Source: Azophilus sp965214305
GTDB lineage: Bacteria > Pseudomonadota > Gammaproteobacteria > Pseudomonadales > Azotimanducaceae
Length of the DNA stretch: 64,000 bases
Assembly (NCBI GenBank): GCA_965214305.1
Contig: OZ243949.1
Coordinates: 558,001 to 622,000 of the forward strand
Reading direction: 5' to 3'
The notes below the pieces were generated by a model that did not search any database, was not told where the DNA came from, and worked only from the letters and a program-made list of their open reading frames with translations. Shown piece after piece: positions 18,629 through 27,306 of this stretch (its first letter is position 1; the number at the start of each line of letters is the position of its first letter). The position numbers and the translations under genes are program-made.

Positions 18629-20740
18629 TCACAGATTTCTGCGGAAGAAATCCAAAATCAGATTGAAGCGGTGGATCGAAACGTCGCGTTCCTGTAGGGC
18701 GTGCTTGGCACCGGGATAGGCCATCAACTCAAAAGGATAATGGCGGCGTTGCAATGCGCGAATCAATTTCGCCGTATGGGCGAAGAGTACGTTGTCGTCG
18801 GCCAGGCCATGCATCACCAGCAATTTCCCTTGCATGCCGTCGAGCCAGGCAAAAACGGAACTTGTCTCGTAGCCTTCCGGGTTCGCATCGGGATGGCCGA
18901 GAAAGCGCTCGGTGTAGTGTGTATCGTAAAGTCGCCAATCCGTGACCGGTGCCACGCTGACGCCGGCGCGGAACAACTCCGGCGCCTTGGCCAAACACAT
19001 CAGCGACATGTAACCCCCGTAGCTGTGGCCGAAGACCCCGATCCGTTGTCCATCAACCCAATCGAGGCCGGCGGCGTAACGGGCCCCCAAAACTTGATCG
19101 CGAACTTCGGCATCGCCCAGGCGCCGAAACAGCGGCGCTTCGAATGCGGGGCCCCGATTGGCGCTGCCCCGATTGTCGAGTTCCAACACCGCAAAGCCGT
19201 TTTGGGCGAACAGCTGCAAGGTCACCGGTGGCCAGGCGTTGCGGACGATTTGCGCGCCCGGCCCGCCGTAGACCCAGACGATCAGCGGAAAGCCCGATGG
19301 CGGCTTCTGTTGCCCGCCCGGCGTGGGACGGGTTAGGCGGAAGTGCAGCTTTTGGCCGTCTTCGGCCTCCAGGCTGCCGAGGGTGGGGGTTGCAGGGATT
19401 TGTCGCTGCCCGTCGGCGCACCCGCTTGGGCTGGACGGCCAGGCCAGCACGCGCGGCTCAGCCCGTGCCGGGCCAAACCGCAACTCGCCGGGGTTGCCGA
19501 GATCGCTGTACCAATCCAGTAGAGCCTTGCCGTTTTCGCTGACCAGGGGTTCGTGCCAGCCGGATGCGGTTGCTTGACGAGGTTTCCCGGTTGCCAGGTC
19601 CACCCGGATTAGATGACGTTCCGTAGGTACCTTCAGCCACCCCGACACCAGTGCGCGGTGCCGGTTTGCGTGCAGGATTTTCTCGATGTGGCCGGTGCCG
19701 CGGGTGACTTGTTCAAGCGCTCCCGCACGGTGGCGAAACAGCTGGCCGGTGCCGCTGCGCTCGGAGATAAAAAGATAGTCCGCCTTGCCGATGGCGGTGA
19801 AACTCGGGTTCAGATTGATCCAGGTCTCGGACTGCTCCTCGAACAACAGCCGGGGTGCCGATGCCGATGGCCCAACGACCTTAACGCGCAGCCGGTTTTG
19901 CGCACGGTTTTGCACGGCGAGCACGAGCTTGCCGTGGGCGAATTGAACCCGTGCCAGATAGTCCCCGGGCTCGTCGGCGTAGTCGAGCCAGTCTGTTGCG
20001 CCGGAGTTCAGGCTGTACCATCCCAGCGTCACCCTCGGGTTCTCGGTGCCGGTGAAGGGATAACGTTGTGCCACCGTTGCGAGGTTCTCGGTGCCGAAAC
20101 GCCGGATTGACGCAACGGCCGCTTCATCAACCCGGGTGAAGACAATGGCGGCCTCATCCGGGTGCCACCAATGTCCCTCGAATCGGTGCATCTCTTCCTG
20201 GGCGAGAAAGTCCGCCGTTCCGAAACTGATGGTTTCATCTTGGGAGCGCGCCACCACTCGTTCGATGGTGCTGTCGGGGTGCCAGTAAAACAGGCTGCGG
20301 TCGCGCACATAGCTGACGAATCGGCCCCGCGGCGAGAGCTGGATATCCGTATAGCCATGGGCACCGGGCGTGGCCCGGCCAATGCTTCGGTCGGCCACTG
20401 TAAAGAGATAGCCGGCGCCGCCGGCCTTGACAAGCAGCCGGTCGCTGTTGGCGTTCCAGGCGTGGCCGGTAATGCCGTGACCGAACAGGCGCTTTCTCTC
20501 CTGTTGGTCCTGTTCCGCGCCATTGGCGCCGGCACTCGGCAAGTCGGTGGCCGCCAGCCAGCAGCCCAACTCACCGCTTTGGAGAGCCAATCCCCACAAG
20601 TCGAGCCGCTCCCGGTCGTCGCTTGCGATACTCAGAAAACTGGCGAAGCGTCCGTCCGGCGACAAACGCAGCTCGCGCGGCGGACTCGGTACCGGCGGCG
20701 AGCCGCCGAACAGCCGCTTGGGGGTCAGCGCCCTGCTCAT
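18629..20740 (-). CDS. S9 family prolyl peptidase (dipeptidyl-peptidase IV-like)
   Basis: A 703-residue serine peptidase. The N-terminal two-thirds resembles the DPP IV beta-propeller; the C-terminal alpha/beta-hydrolase domain has the nucleophile in GHSYGGYMS (Ser573), the acid in GLADDN (about 648) and His680 in GAKHAL. No signal peptide is evident at this start, so it may be cytosolic. It likely removes Xaa-Pro dipeptides. It overlaps the upstream pepQ gene by four bases, making a two-gene unit that would release Xaa-Pro dipeptides and then split them. Confidence 0.88.
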   Translation of the reverse strand: MSRALTPKRLFGGSPPVPSPPRELRLSPDGRFASFLSIASDDRERLDLWGLALQSGELGCWLAATDLPSAGANGAEQDQQERKRLFGHGITGHAWNANSDRLLVKAGGAGYLFTVADRSIGRATPGAHGYTDIQLSPRGRFVSYVRDRSLFYWHPDSTIERVVARSQDETISFGTADFLAQEEMHRFEGHWWHPDEAAIVFTRVDEAAVASIRRFGTENLATVAQRYPFTGTENPRVTLGWYSLNSGATDWLDYADEPGDYLARVQFAHGKLVLAVQNRAQNRLRVKVVGPSASAPRLLFEEQSETWINLNPSFTAIGKADYLFISERSGTGQLFRHRAGALEQVTRGTGHIEKILHANRHRALVSGWLKVPTERHLIRVDLATGKPRQATASGWHEPLVSENGKALLDWYSDLGNPGELRFGPARAEPRVLAWPSSPSGCADGQRQIPATPTLGSLEAEDGQKLHFRLTRPTPGGQQKPPSGFPLIVWVYGGPGAQIVRNAWPPVTLQLFAQNGFAVLELDNRGSANRGPAFEAPLFRRLGDAEVRDQVLGARYAAGLDWVDGQRIGVFGHSYGGYMSLMCLAKAPELFRAGVSVAPVTDWRLYDTHYTERFLGHPDANPEGYETSSVFAWLDGMQGKLLVMHGLADDNVLFAHTAKLIRALQRRHYPFELMAYPGAKHALQERDVSIHRFNLILDFFRRNL

Positions 20741-22065
20741 TGGTGTCGGGCGGCGAAGGCTGTGCGGGTGAGGTTGCGGGCGCCGGTTGCCGTGACCAGA
20801 ATGTTGTCTTCAATACGGATGCCGCCAAAGGGCAATAAGCTCTCGACCAGCGGCCAATTGACCTCCGCCGCGGCGGCCTCGGCGCGCAATTTGTTGAGTA
20901 GCATGGGAATGAAATAAAGGCCCGGCTCGATCGTGAACACCATCCCCGCCTCGGTTCGGCGGGTAAGCCGCAGTGATGGATATTCGATCGGTGGTGGCGA
21001 TTGATCGCCGGTGCTATTCATTTGATGGCCGGCCACATCGTGTACCTGCAGGCCAAGCAGATGCCCCAAGCCATGCGGCAAAAAGGTGCGCGATATGCCC
21101 AATTCGAACGCCGCCTCGGCGCTGCAACGCACCAAACCAAACTCGACGAGCAGGGCGCACAGGCGCCGGTGCATGGCAACGTGCAGGTCGAGATACTCAA
21201 GCCCCGGTGCAATGCCATCAATCAATGCTCGCTGCTCGGCATCGAGCGCGTCGATGAGCTGTCCGAATAGATCGCCCCGAACGGCTGTGTGGGTGCGGGT
21301 AATATCCGAGGCGTAACCGCGGTGGCTGGCGCCGGCGTCAATGAGAAAACTGTGCCTCGGGTTGGGTGGGGCGCTGTCGTAGTGGCAGTAATGTAAAAAA
21401 GCGGCATGCTCGTTTTGGGCGATGATGCAGGGGTAGGGCAGTTCGGTCTCCGTGGTCCCCGCTGCGACCAGGTAAGCCCGCAATATTTCCCGCTCGGCCG
21501 CGCCCTGGTGGAACGCCTCGCGCGCCGCCAAATGACCGGCGACACCCAGCTCGGTGGCTTGGACGATACAGTCGATCTCAAATTCCGTTTTGCGTCCGCG
21601 TTGGTAGTGCAAATGGTCAATAAGCGCGGGCGGGTTGAGCGATTGCTCGGACAAGGTCGCATGTTCACCGATCTCGGCGACTCGCCCCAAGTTTTCGACC
21701 GCGCTCCGTGCCGCTTGGCGAAGTGCCGCCAAGTCGCCGTAAACCTCAAGATTGAAACAGCGTTCGGCCCAGCTTGGCGCTCGCTGCGGCAGGCGCCAGT
21801 AGTCCTGGGGTTCCAGGAAGAAGAGCCTTGGTCGCCGCCGCGGCGCGAACAACAGCAGGGCTTGTTCGCAACGGCTATTGGGGAACCACAGGGCGAAATG
21901 GGGATTGGGCCGGAAGGGCGGCGCCTCGTCGTCGAACAGATAGTTGCGGGGCGCACCCGCCGCCACCAGTATGGCATCGAATGGCGCTGCCTCCAGTGCC
22001 ATCGTCCACCGCCGCGCCACAATCTCCAGATGGCGCCGATAGCGCTTTTCGCTGGTCGGGTTCAC
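20737..22065 (-). CDS. pepQ: Xaa-Pro dipeptidase PepQ
   Basis: A 442-residue M24 metallopeptidase that hydrolyses Xaa-Pro dipeptides; length matches E. coli PepQ (443). Metal ligands are visible in IDAGASHRGYASDITRTHT (two Asp), LPHGLGHLLGLQVHD (His), TIEPGLYF (Glu) and GGIRIEDN (Glu). The N-terminal creatinase-like domain carries APRNYLFDDEAPPFRPNPHF, typical of PepQ. It is divergent from the molybdenum hydroxylase genes and is followed with a four-base overlap by the S9 peptidase. Confidence 0.92.
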   Translation of the reverse strand: MNPTSEKRYRRHLEIVARRWTMALEAAPFDAILVAAGAPRNYLFDDEAPPFRPNPHFALWFPNSRCEQALLLFAPRRRPRLFFLEPQDYWRLPQRAPSWAERCFNLEVYGDLAALRQAARSAVENLGRVAEIGEHATLSEQSLNPPALIDHLHYQRGRKTEFEIDCIVQATELGVAGHLAAREAFHQGAAEREILRAYLVAAGTTETELPYPCIIAQNEHAAFLHYCHYDSAPPNPRHSFLIDAGASHRGYASDITRTHTAVRGDLFGQLIDALDAEQRALIDGIAPGLEYLDLHVAMHRRLCALLVEFGLVRCSAEAAFELGISRTFLPHGLGHLLGLQVHDVAGHQMNSTGDQSPPPIEYPSLRLTRRTEAGMVFTIEPGLYFIPMLLNKLRAEAAAAEVNWPLVESLLPFGGIRIEDNILVTATGARNLTRTAFAARHQ

Positions 22066-22213
22066 CGAGCAATTATAGCGTTCATCGGTTTTCGGGAAGA
22101 AGCGGCGGCGTTGAATTTTTCCGCCCCTGTATGCTGGCTTCCCGGCGGTGGATTCTGGTAGATTGTGCGGCGATCAATTCGATCCTTCCACAACGGACCC
22201 GAATGGAGGATTC

Positions 22214-23095
22214 ATGGCGGAATACGCCTATGTTGCCCCTAACAGCGTCGCGGATGCGGTGGGCATTTTACAAGACCACGTCGGCGGCGGCCGGCGCGCC
22301 CAATGTTTGGCCGGCGGCACCGATCTTATCGTGCAGATGCGCGGCACCGACCGGGCGCCGCGCACCATCGTCGATATCAAACAGCTTGAGGAAACCAACC
22401 GGATCGACCTTGATGGCGACGATATTTACATCGGCGCCGCCATTCCCAGCGCGGTACTCGATGAAAACGCAGAACTCAAGCGCCTGTTCCCCGGCCTGCT
22501 TGAGTCGGGTTATCTGATCGGTTCAACACAAATTCAGGGCCGCGCCACACTCGGCGGCAACCTCTGCAATGCTTCCCCCGCCGCCGATACCATTCCGGCG
22601 ATGATTGCCAATCGAGGCCGGTGCCTGATCGTCGGCCCCGATGGAACTCGGCAAATACCCGTTGCCGAGTTCTGCACCGGTGTCGGTCAGAACGCCTTGC
22701 GGGCCGGCGAATTTCTGCTGGGTCTGCATTTCCCGCGCCCCGCCCCGAATACCGGCGATGCCTATCTGCGCTTCATTCCGCGCACGGAAATGGACATCGC
22801 CGTGGCTGGTGCGGGCGTGAGCGTCACCCTTGACGCCAATGGCCTGTGTACGGCGGCCTGCGTCGGTATCGGCGCGGTTGCGCCAACGCCTTTGGTCGTT
22901 CCGGCCGCCGCCGAGGCGCTGGTCGGCACCCTGGTGGACGAGGCCGCGCTCACCGCCGCCGGCGCTGCCTGCACCGCCGCCGCCTCGCCCATTGCCGACA
23001 AGCGGGGCACCGTGGAATATCGGCGCAAGGTGGTGGCCGTGCTCTGCCGGCGCGCCGGGGCCATCGCTCGCGACCGCGCCCGCAACGCAGCCTGA
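22214..23095 (+). CDS. Molybdenum hydroxylase FAD-binding medium subunit
   Basis: A 293-residue subunit of a xanthine-dehydrogenase/CO-dehydrogenase-family enzyme. FAD-contact motifs LAGGTDLIVQMR and TLGGNLCNASPAADTIP are clear. ATG 22214 is preceded by GGAGGA. It carries electrons between the iron-sulphur subunit and the acceptor. Order medium–small–large is that of coxMSL-type operons. Substrate cannot be told from this subunit. Confidence 0.9.
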   Translation: MAEYAYVAPNSVADAVGILQDHVGGGRRAQCLAGGTDLIVQMRGTDRAPRTIVDIKQLEETNRIDLDGDDIYIGAAIPSAVLDENAELKRLFPGLLESGYLIGSTQIQGRATLGGNLCNASPAADTIPAMIANRGRCLIVGPDGTRQIPVAEFCTGVGQNALRAGEFLLGLHFPRPAPNTGDAYLRFIPRTEMDIAVAGAGVSVTLDANGLCTAACVGIGAVAPTPLVVPAAAEALVGTLVDEAALTAAGAACTAAASPIADKRGTVEYRRKVVAVLCRRAGAIARDRARNAA

Positions 23096-23109
23096 GGAGT
23101 TTATTCGCT

Positions 23110-23589
23110 ATGACCAAGGTGCATGTTCAAACCAGCATCAACGACGAAAGCGTCGAGTTCCTGTGTTTGCCGCAGCAAACGCTCTTGGAGGCGCTGCGCG
23201 ATATTGTCGGACGCCAGGGTACAAAAGAAGGCTGTGGCACCGGCGACTGTGGCGCCTGTTCCGTTTTGATCAACGGTCGGCTGGTGTGTTCCTGCCTGGT
23301 TTTCGCCGTTGAGGCGGAAGGTGCCGAGGTAACCACCATTGAGGGCATTGCCAGCGACGGCAATCTGCACCCCGTGCAGCAAAAATTCCTGGAGCATGCC
23401 GCCTTACAGTGCGGCATCTGCACCCCGGGTTTGATTGTCGCCGTCAAAGCCTTGCTTGACCGTGACCCCGACCCCGACGAAGAGACCATACGCTACTGGC
23501 TGGCTGGCAACCTGTGCCGCTGCACCGGCTACGATAAGATCGTTCGAGCGGTGCAGGATGCGGCCAAGGAACTGGCTTATCAGGCTTAG
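23110..23589 (+). CDS. Molybdenum hydroxylase 2Fe-2S small subunit
   Basis: A 159-residue electron-transfer subunit with two iron-sulphur sites: the plant-type ferredoxin motif GCGTGDCGACSVLI with a later Cys in LVCSCLV, and the helical-domain motif QCGICTPG followed by NLCRCTGY. GGAG lies 14 bases upstream of the ATG at 23110. It lies 14 bases after the FAD subunit and 42 before the catalytic subunit, so the three are co-transcribed. Confidence 0.93.
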   Translation: MTKVHVQTSINDESVEFLCLPQQTLLEALRDIVGRQGTKEGCGTGDCGACSVLINGRLVCSCLVFAVEAEGAEVTTIEGIASDGNLHPVQQKFLEHAALQCGICTPGLIVAVKALLDRDPDPDEETIRYWLAGNLCRCTGYDKIVRAVQDAAKELAYQA

Positions 23590-23631
23590 GACGACATTGA
23601 CCAACCACAGGACTGGATAAGGAGGTGCTTC

Positions 23632-25893
23632 GTGGCCGAAGCGGTTGATTTCAAATATGTCGGCACTCGTCCGGTACGCCCGGATGGGGTGGATAAAGTT
23701 ACCGGGCGCGCCCAATACGGCGCCGACCAAGACCTGCCGAATATGCTCTACGGCAAGGTGCTGCGCAGCCCCCACGCCCATGCGCGCATTAAAAGCGTCG
23801 ATGTTTCCGGTGCGCTCGCCATGGACGGTGTCTACGCCGCCCTCTCCGGCCAGGATTTCCCGATCTGTAAGGAGGGCACGACCCTTGGTGGCGAGGGCGG
23901 TGGTTCCGTGGGCGACCTGGCAAAGAATGTCATGGCGCGGGACAAGGCCCTTTATCACGGCCATGCCGTGGCGGCCGTGGCCGCTAATTCGCTCGAACTC
24001 GCCGAGCGCGCCCTCGACGCCATCAGGGTGGAATACGAGGTCCTGCCGCCGGTGCTCGATGTGTTGGCGGCGATGCGGGCGGATTCCCCCTTGCTTGACG
24101 AAAACTGCTTTACCGCGAACCTGCCCGAAAAGCCGGATAAACCCAGTAACGTGGCTTCCGTGATGGCGCTGACTCGCGGCAATGTGCAGGAGGGCTTCGA
24201 ACAGGCGGATGTTGTTGTCGAGGGCGAATATCGCATTCCCATGGCGCATCAGGGCTATATTGAGCCGCACGCCTGCACCGCCACGGTCAATGAAGCGGGC
24301 AAGGCAACCGTTTGGTGCTGCACCCAGGGGCATTTCGACTTCCGCGCGATGACCGCCAAAATTCTCGATTGGAATATCGGTGATCTCAAGTTCATCGCCA
24401 GTGAAATCGGCGGCGGCTTTGGCGGCAAAACCGTGGTTTATCTGGAACCGGTGGCCATCATGCTGGCTAAGCAGGCCAACCGTCCCGTCAAGATGGTTAT
24501 GACCCGCGAAGAGGTTTTTCGCGCCACCGGGCCAACCTCCGGCAGCGTTTGCCGGGTCAAGGTCGGCGCGCGCCGCGATGGCCGCATTACCGCCGCCAAG
24601 GCTTGGCTCGCCTACGAGGCTGGTGCCTTTGCGGGGGCACCCATCGGCCCCGGTGCCATGGCGATCTTCGCTCCCTATGACTTGGAGAATTTTATGGTCG
24701 AGGCGAGCGAGGTGTTGGTAAACAAGCCGAAGGTAGCGGCCTATCGAGCCCCCGGGGCACCGCAATCCATGCACGCCATGGAAGTGGCGCTCGACGATCT
24801 CGCCCGGCAACTCGGTATGGACCCGCTCGATCTGCGTTTGAAAAATGCGGCCGATGAGGGTACGCAAGCCCCTTACGGACCGAAATTCCCCGCCATCGGC
24901 TTCAAGGCCTGCCTGGAAGCCGCCAAAAAACACCCGAATTATCTGGCACCGGTGCCGCAAGGCGCGGGCCGCGGCGTCGCTGCGGGATTTTGGTTCAATG
25001 TGGGCATGCAATCGAGTGCCGAAGTGCGCCTCAATGAGGATGGCAGCGCCATTGTTATGGAAGGCAACCCCGATATTGGCGGTTCGCGCGCTTCCATGTG
25101 TCTGATGGCCGCCGAAACCCTGGGTATTCCCTACGAAAGTGTCAGGGCCTACATCGGCGATACCGAAAGCACGGGTTTCTGCAACGTCACCGGCGGCAGC
25201 CGCACCACTTTCGCTACCGGGCTGGCCGTGGTGCGTGCTTGCGAAGACATCATTAGCCAGTGCAAAACACGGGTTGCCGCGACCTGGGGTGTGGACGAGG
25301 ACCAGGTGGAGTGGCAAGACGGCCAAGCGGTGCCGGCAGCCGGGGTCAATGCCGAGGTGACACCGATGAGCCTGGCCGATATCGCGGCCGGCGCCGGCAA
25401 AACCGGTGGGCCGATCTTGGGGCGCGCCTCGCTCAATGCACAGGGTGCCGGCGCCAGTTTTTCGATCAATTTCACGGATCTAAAAGTTGACTCGGAAACC
25501 GGCAAAGTGGATGTATTGTCGTTCACGGCGATTCAGGATGCGGGCAAGGCCATCCATCCGGATTACGTCGAGGGGCAAATGCAGGGTGGCGCTTCCCAAG
25601 GCTTGGGCTGGGCGCTTAACGAGGAATACATCTACGACGCAAACGGTGTCATGGAAAACGCCGGCTTTCTCGACTACCGCATACCGGTGGCGTCTGATTT
25701 GCCGATGATTGATACCCAGATTGTGGAAGTAGCCAATCCGAGCCATCCCTACGGTGTGCGTGGCGTGGGCGAAACGCCCATTGTTGCGCCGCTGGCGGCG
25801 GCCGCCAACGCCGTGCGCGATGCCACCGGAATCCGCATCAATGATCTGCCGCTGTCGCCGCCGCGCGTCCTGGCTGCACTTGAGGGTGCTTGA
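23632..25893 (+). CDS. Molybdenum hydroxylase catalytic large subunit
   Basis: A 753-residue molybdopterin-binding subunit. The GTG start at 23632 follows AAGGAGG. Cofactor motifs include GGGFGGK (about residue 263), AYRAPGAPQSMHAME, and the catalytic Glu region GVRGVGETPIVAPLAA near the C-terminus. The CO-dehydrogenase loop AYRCSFR is absent, so it is not form I CODH. It belongs to the broad xanthine-dehydrogenase family that hydroxylates purines, aldehydes, N-heterocycles or aryl-CoA thioesters; substrate is unassigned. A MoaD-like gene follows after 129 bases. Confidence 0.9.
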   Translation: MAEAVDFKYVGTRPVRPDGVDKVTGRAQYGADQDLPNMLYGKVLRSPHAHARIKSVDVSGALAMDGVYAALSGQDFPICKEGTTLGGEGGGSVGDLAKNVMARDKALYHGHAVAAVAANSLELAERALDAIRVEYEVLPPVLDVLAAMRADSPLLDENCFTANLPEKPDKPSNVASVMALTRGNVQEGFEQADVVVEGEYRIPMAHQGYIEPHACTATVNEAGKATVWCCTQGHFDFRAMTAKILDWNIGDLKFIASEIGGGFGGKTVVYLEPVAIMLAKQANRPVKMVMTREEVFRATGPTSGSVCRVKVGARRDGRITAAKAWLAYEAGAFAGAPIGPGAMAIFAPYDLENFMVEASEVLVNKPKVAAYRAPGAPQSMHAMEVALDDLARQLGMDPLDLRLKNAADEGTQAPYGPKFPAIGFKACLEAAKKHPNYLAPVPQGAGRGVAAGFWFNVGMQSSAEVRLNEDGSAIVMEGNPDIGGSRASMCLMAAETLGIPYESVRAYIGDTESTGFCNVTGGSRTTFATGLAVVRACEDIISQCKTRVAATWGVDEDQVEWQDGQAVPAAGVNAEVTPMSLADIAAGAGKTGGPILGRASLNAQGAGASFSINFTDLKVDSETGKVDVLSFTAIQDAGKAIHPDYVEGQMQGGASQGLGWALNEEYIYDANGVMENAGFLDYRIPVASDLPMIDTQIVEVANPSHPYGVRGVGETPIVAPLAAAANAVRDATGIRINDLPLSPPRVLAALEGA

Positions 25894-26022
25894 GAGGATT
25901 CTGAACCGGCACGGCGCTGGGTTGTCCATCAAAACCGTTGGTTAAACGGGCGGCGCGAACGCGGTTAATGATGTGCGCCGTTCGTTTTGGCCGCAACCGC
26001 AATTCGTGAAGCCTCATCCGCT

Positions 26023-26265
26023 ATGGCAAAGGTTGTCTTCCCCGATCATCTGTTGTCCGCCACCGGCGGTCGACGAGAGGCCGTGGTGGTCGCGGAAAAC
26101 TACCGCGAACTCGTGGCTAAGCTTGAACAACAGTGGCCGGGTATTGCCGAGCGGCTATCGCAAGCGGCGGTTGCCATTGATGGCCAAATTTATCAAGACG
26201 CCTTTCTCGAACCCATCGAACCCAACAGCGAGATTTTTTTCATGCCGCGTATTGAGGGGGGCTAG
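26023..26265 (+). CDS. MoaD/ThiS-like sulphur-carrier protein
   Basis: An 80-residue beta-grasp protein ending in GG (PRIEGG), the C-terminus adenylated and thiocarboxylated in MoaD/ThiS proteins. The ATG at 26023 is chosen over an upstream TTG at 25987. Location behind a molybdenum hydroxylase suggests a role in molybdopterin sulphuration, perhaps dedicated to that enzyme (inference). Its TAG stop is formed by the first bases of a palindromic repeat at 26263–26326. No moaE or moeB gene is near. Confidence 0.75.
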   Translation: MAKVVFPDHLLSATGGRREAVVVAENYRELVAKLEQQWPGIAERLSQAAVAIDGQIYQDAFLEPIEPNSEIFFMPRIEGG

Positions 26266-26326
26266 GAGCCTCTGCCTGCGAAATTCGCGGCTTTTCGCTC
26301 TCGCGACTTCCGCAGGCAGAGACTCC
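26264..26326. repeat. Family A palindromic repeat, copy 1 (stop-codon fused)
   Basis: AGGAGCCTCTGCCTGCGAAA begins inside the TAG stop of the MoaD-like gene, and the inverted arm TTCCGCAGGCAGAGACTCC ends at 26326. The two arms form a long imperfect hairpin between convergent genes (MoaD-like and phoB), where it could act as a bidirectional terminator. Related copies are at 35142, 37590, 41912, 43036, 52320 and 58728. Confidence 0.8.
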
Positions 26327-26342
26327 CGGGCTCCCGGCTTCG

Positions 26343-27029
26343 TTAATGCTGCGGGCTAAACCGGTAGCCCAGGCCGCGCACCGTTTGAATGAGCTGATGC
26401 AAGCCGTGCGGCTTTAGGGCATTGCGCAGGCGCAGTATGTGGACATCGACCGTTCGCTCCTCAACATAGATGCTGCGACCCCACACCCGGTCGAGCAACT
26501 GCGAGCGGCTGAATGCGCGGTCGGGGTGGCGCATTAACAACTCAAGCAGGCGGAAATCCGTCGGCCCGATTTGCAAAGTGCTGTCGCGCACGAGCAGTTT
26601 GTGGGAATTGAGGTCGAGTTGCAGATCGCCCTCGCGCAGCACACCGTCTTCCGGGCTGCCCGCACGGCGCAGTAAGGCACGCATGCGAGCCACAAGTTCC
26701 TTGGGCGAAAACGGCTTGGTTACATAGTCGTCTATGCCCGAATCGAAGCTCTTGAGTTTATCGGTTTCTTCGCCACGGGCGGTCAGCATAATCATCGGCA
26801 GCCCGGCGGTATGCTCGTCGTTGCGCAAGCGGCGTGCGAGGTCGATGCCGCTCATGCGCGGCAACATCCAGTCGATAATCAACAGCGAGGGCAGGCGCCC
26901 TTCGAGCTGTTTGAGCGCTTCTTCCGCGCTCGCCGCCGCATCGACTTCAAAGCCGCTGCGTGACAGGGTGAAGCCGAGCATTTCGCGGATTTCCTGCTCA
27001 TCCTCAACAATCAGCACGGAGTTACTCAT
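26343..27029 (-). CDS. phoB: PhoB-type response regulator
   Basis: A 228-residue OmpR-family regulator. The receiver domain has EDE near the N-terminus, phospho-acceptor Asp in IIDWMLPRMSG, Thr in MLTARGEE and Lys in YVTKPFSPKEL. The winged-helix domain shows RAFSRSQLLDRVWG and ERTVDVHILRLRNAL, closely matching PhoB, activator of phosphate-starvation genes. phoR normally follows phoB; here the partner is not in the window, and no pst or phoU genes are near. I see no clear PHO box in its upstream region. Confidence 0.88.
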   Translation of the reverse strand: MSNSVLIVEDEQEIREMLGFTLSRSGFEVDAAASAEEALKQLEGRLPSLLIIDWMLPRMSGIDLARRLRNDEHTAGLPMIMLTARGEETDKLKSFDSGIDDYVTKPFSPKELVARMRALLRRAGSPEDGVLREGDLQLDLNSHKLLVRDSTLQIGPTDFRLLELLMRHPDRAFSRSQLLDRVWGRSIYVEERTVDVHILRLRNALKPHGLHQLIQTVRGLGYRFSPQH

Positions 27030-27306
27030 AGGGTTTGCCGGATCCTGTTATGCCAACGGCAGTTTGAAACCGGATTGTTACAATTTGATGAAAGCCGCAC
27101 GATATTTATGACACATGGGTTGGTGAATTTAACCATTCCGAAGGCGCAGGCTCCTGGCCGACCGACCCCGGCAACTTTTGTCGTCAAGGCGTTGGGGTGT
27201 CGTCCCGCCAAGCGGTTGCTGGGATAGGCCGGCTAAAACGCCCGGCTTGCCTTGGTCGATAACCGGGGCTGTGTTACAAAGTGCGCCTTTTGCAGGAGGC
27301 ATCCTA

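Noticed and set aside
23404..25326. 640-residue open frame antisense to the molybdenum hydroxylase
   Set aside because: No recognisable domain and it mirrors codons of the strongly conserved plus-strand subunits.
23632..25893. CO dehydrogenase catalytic subunit
   Set aside because: The active-site loop AYRCSFR of form I CODH is missing (AYRAPGAPQ is present).
27030..27306. PHO box upstream of phoB
   Set aside because: The interval has AT-rich stretches but no pair of CTGTCAT-like half-sites at the right spacing.
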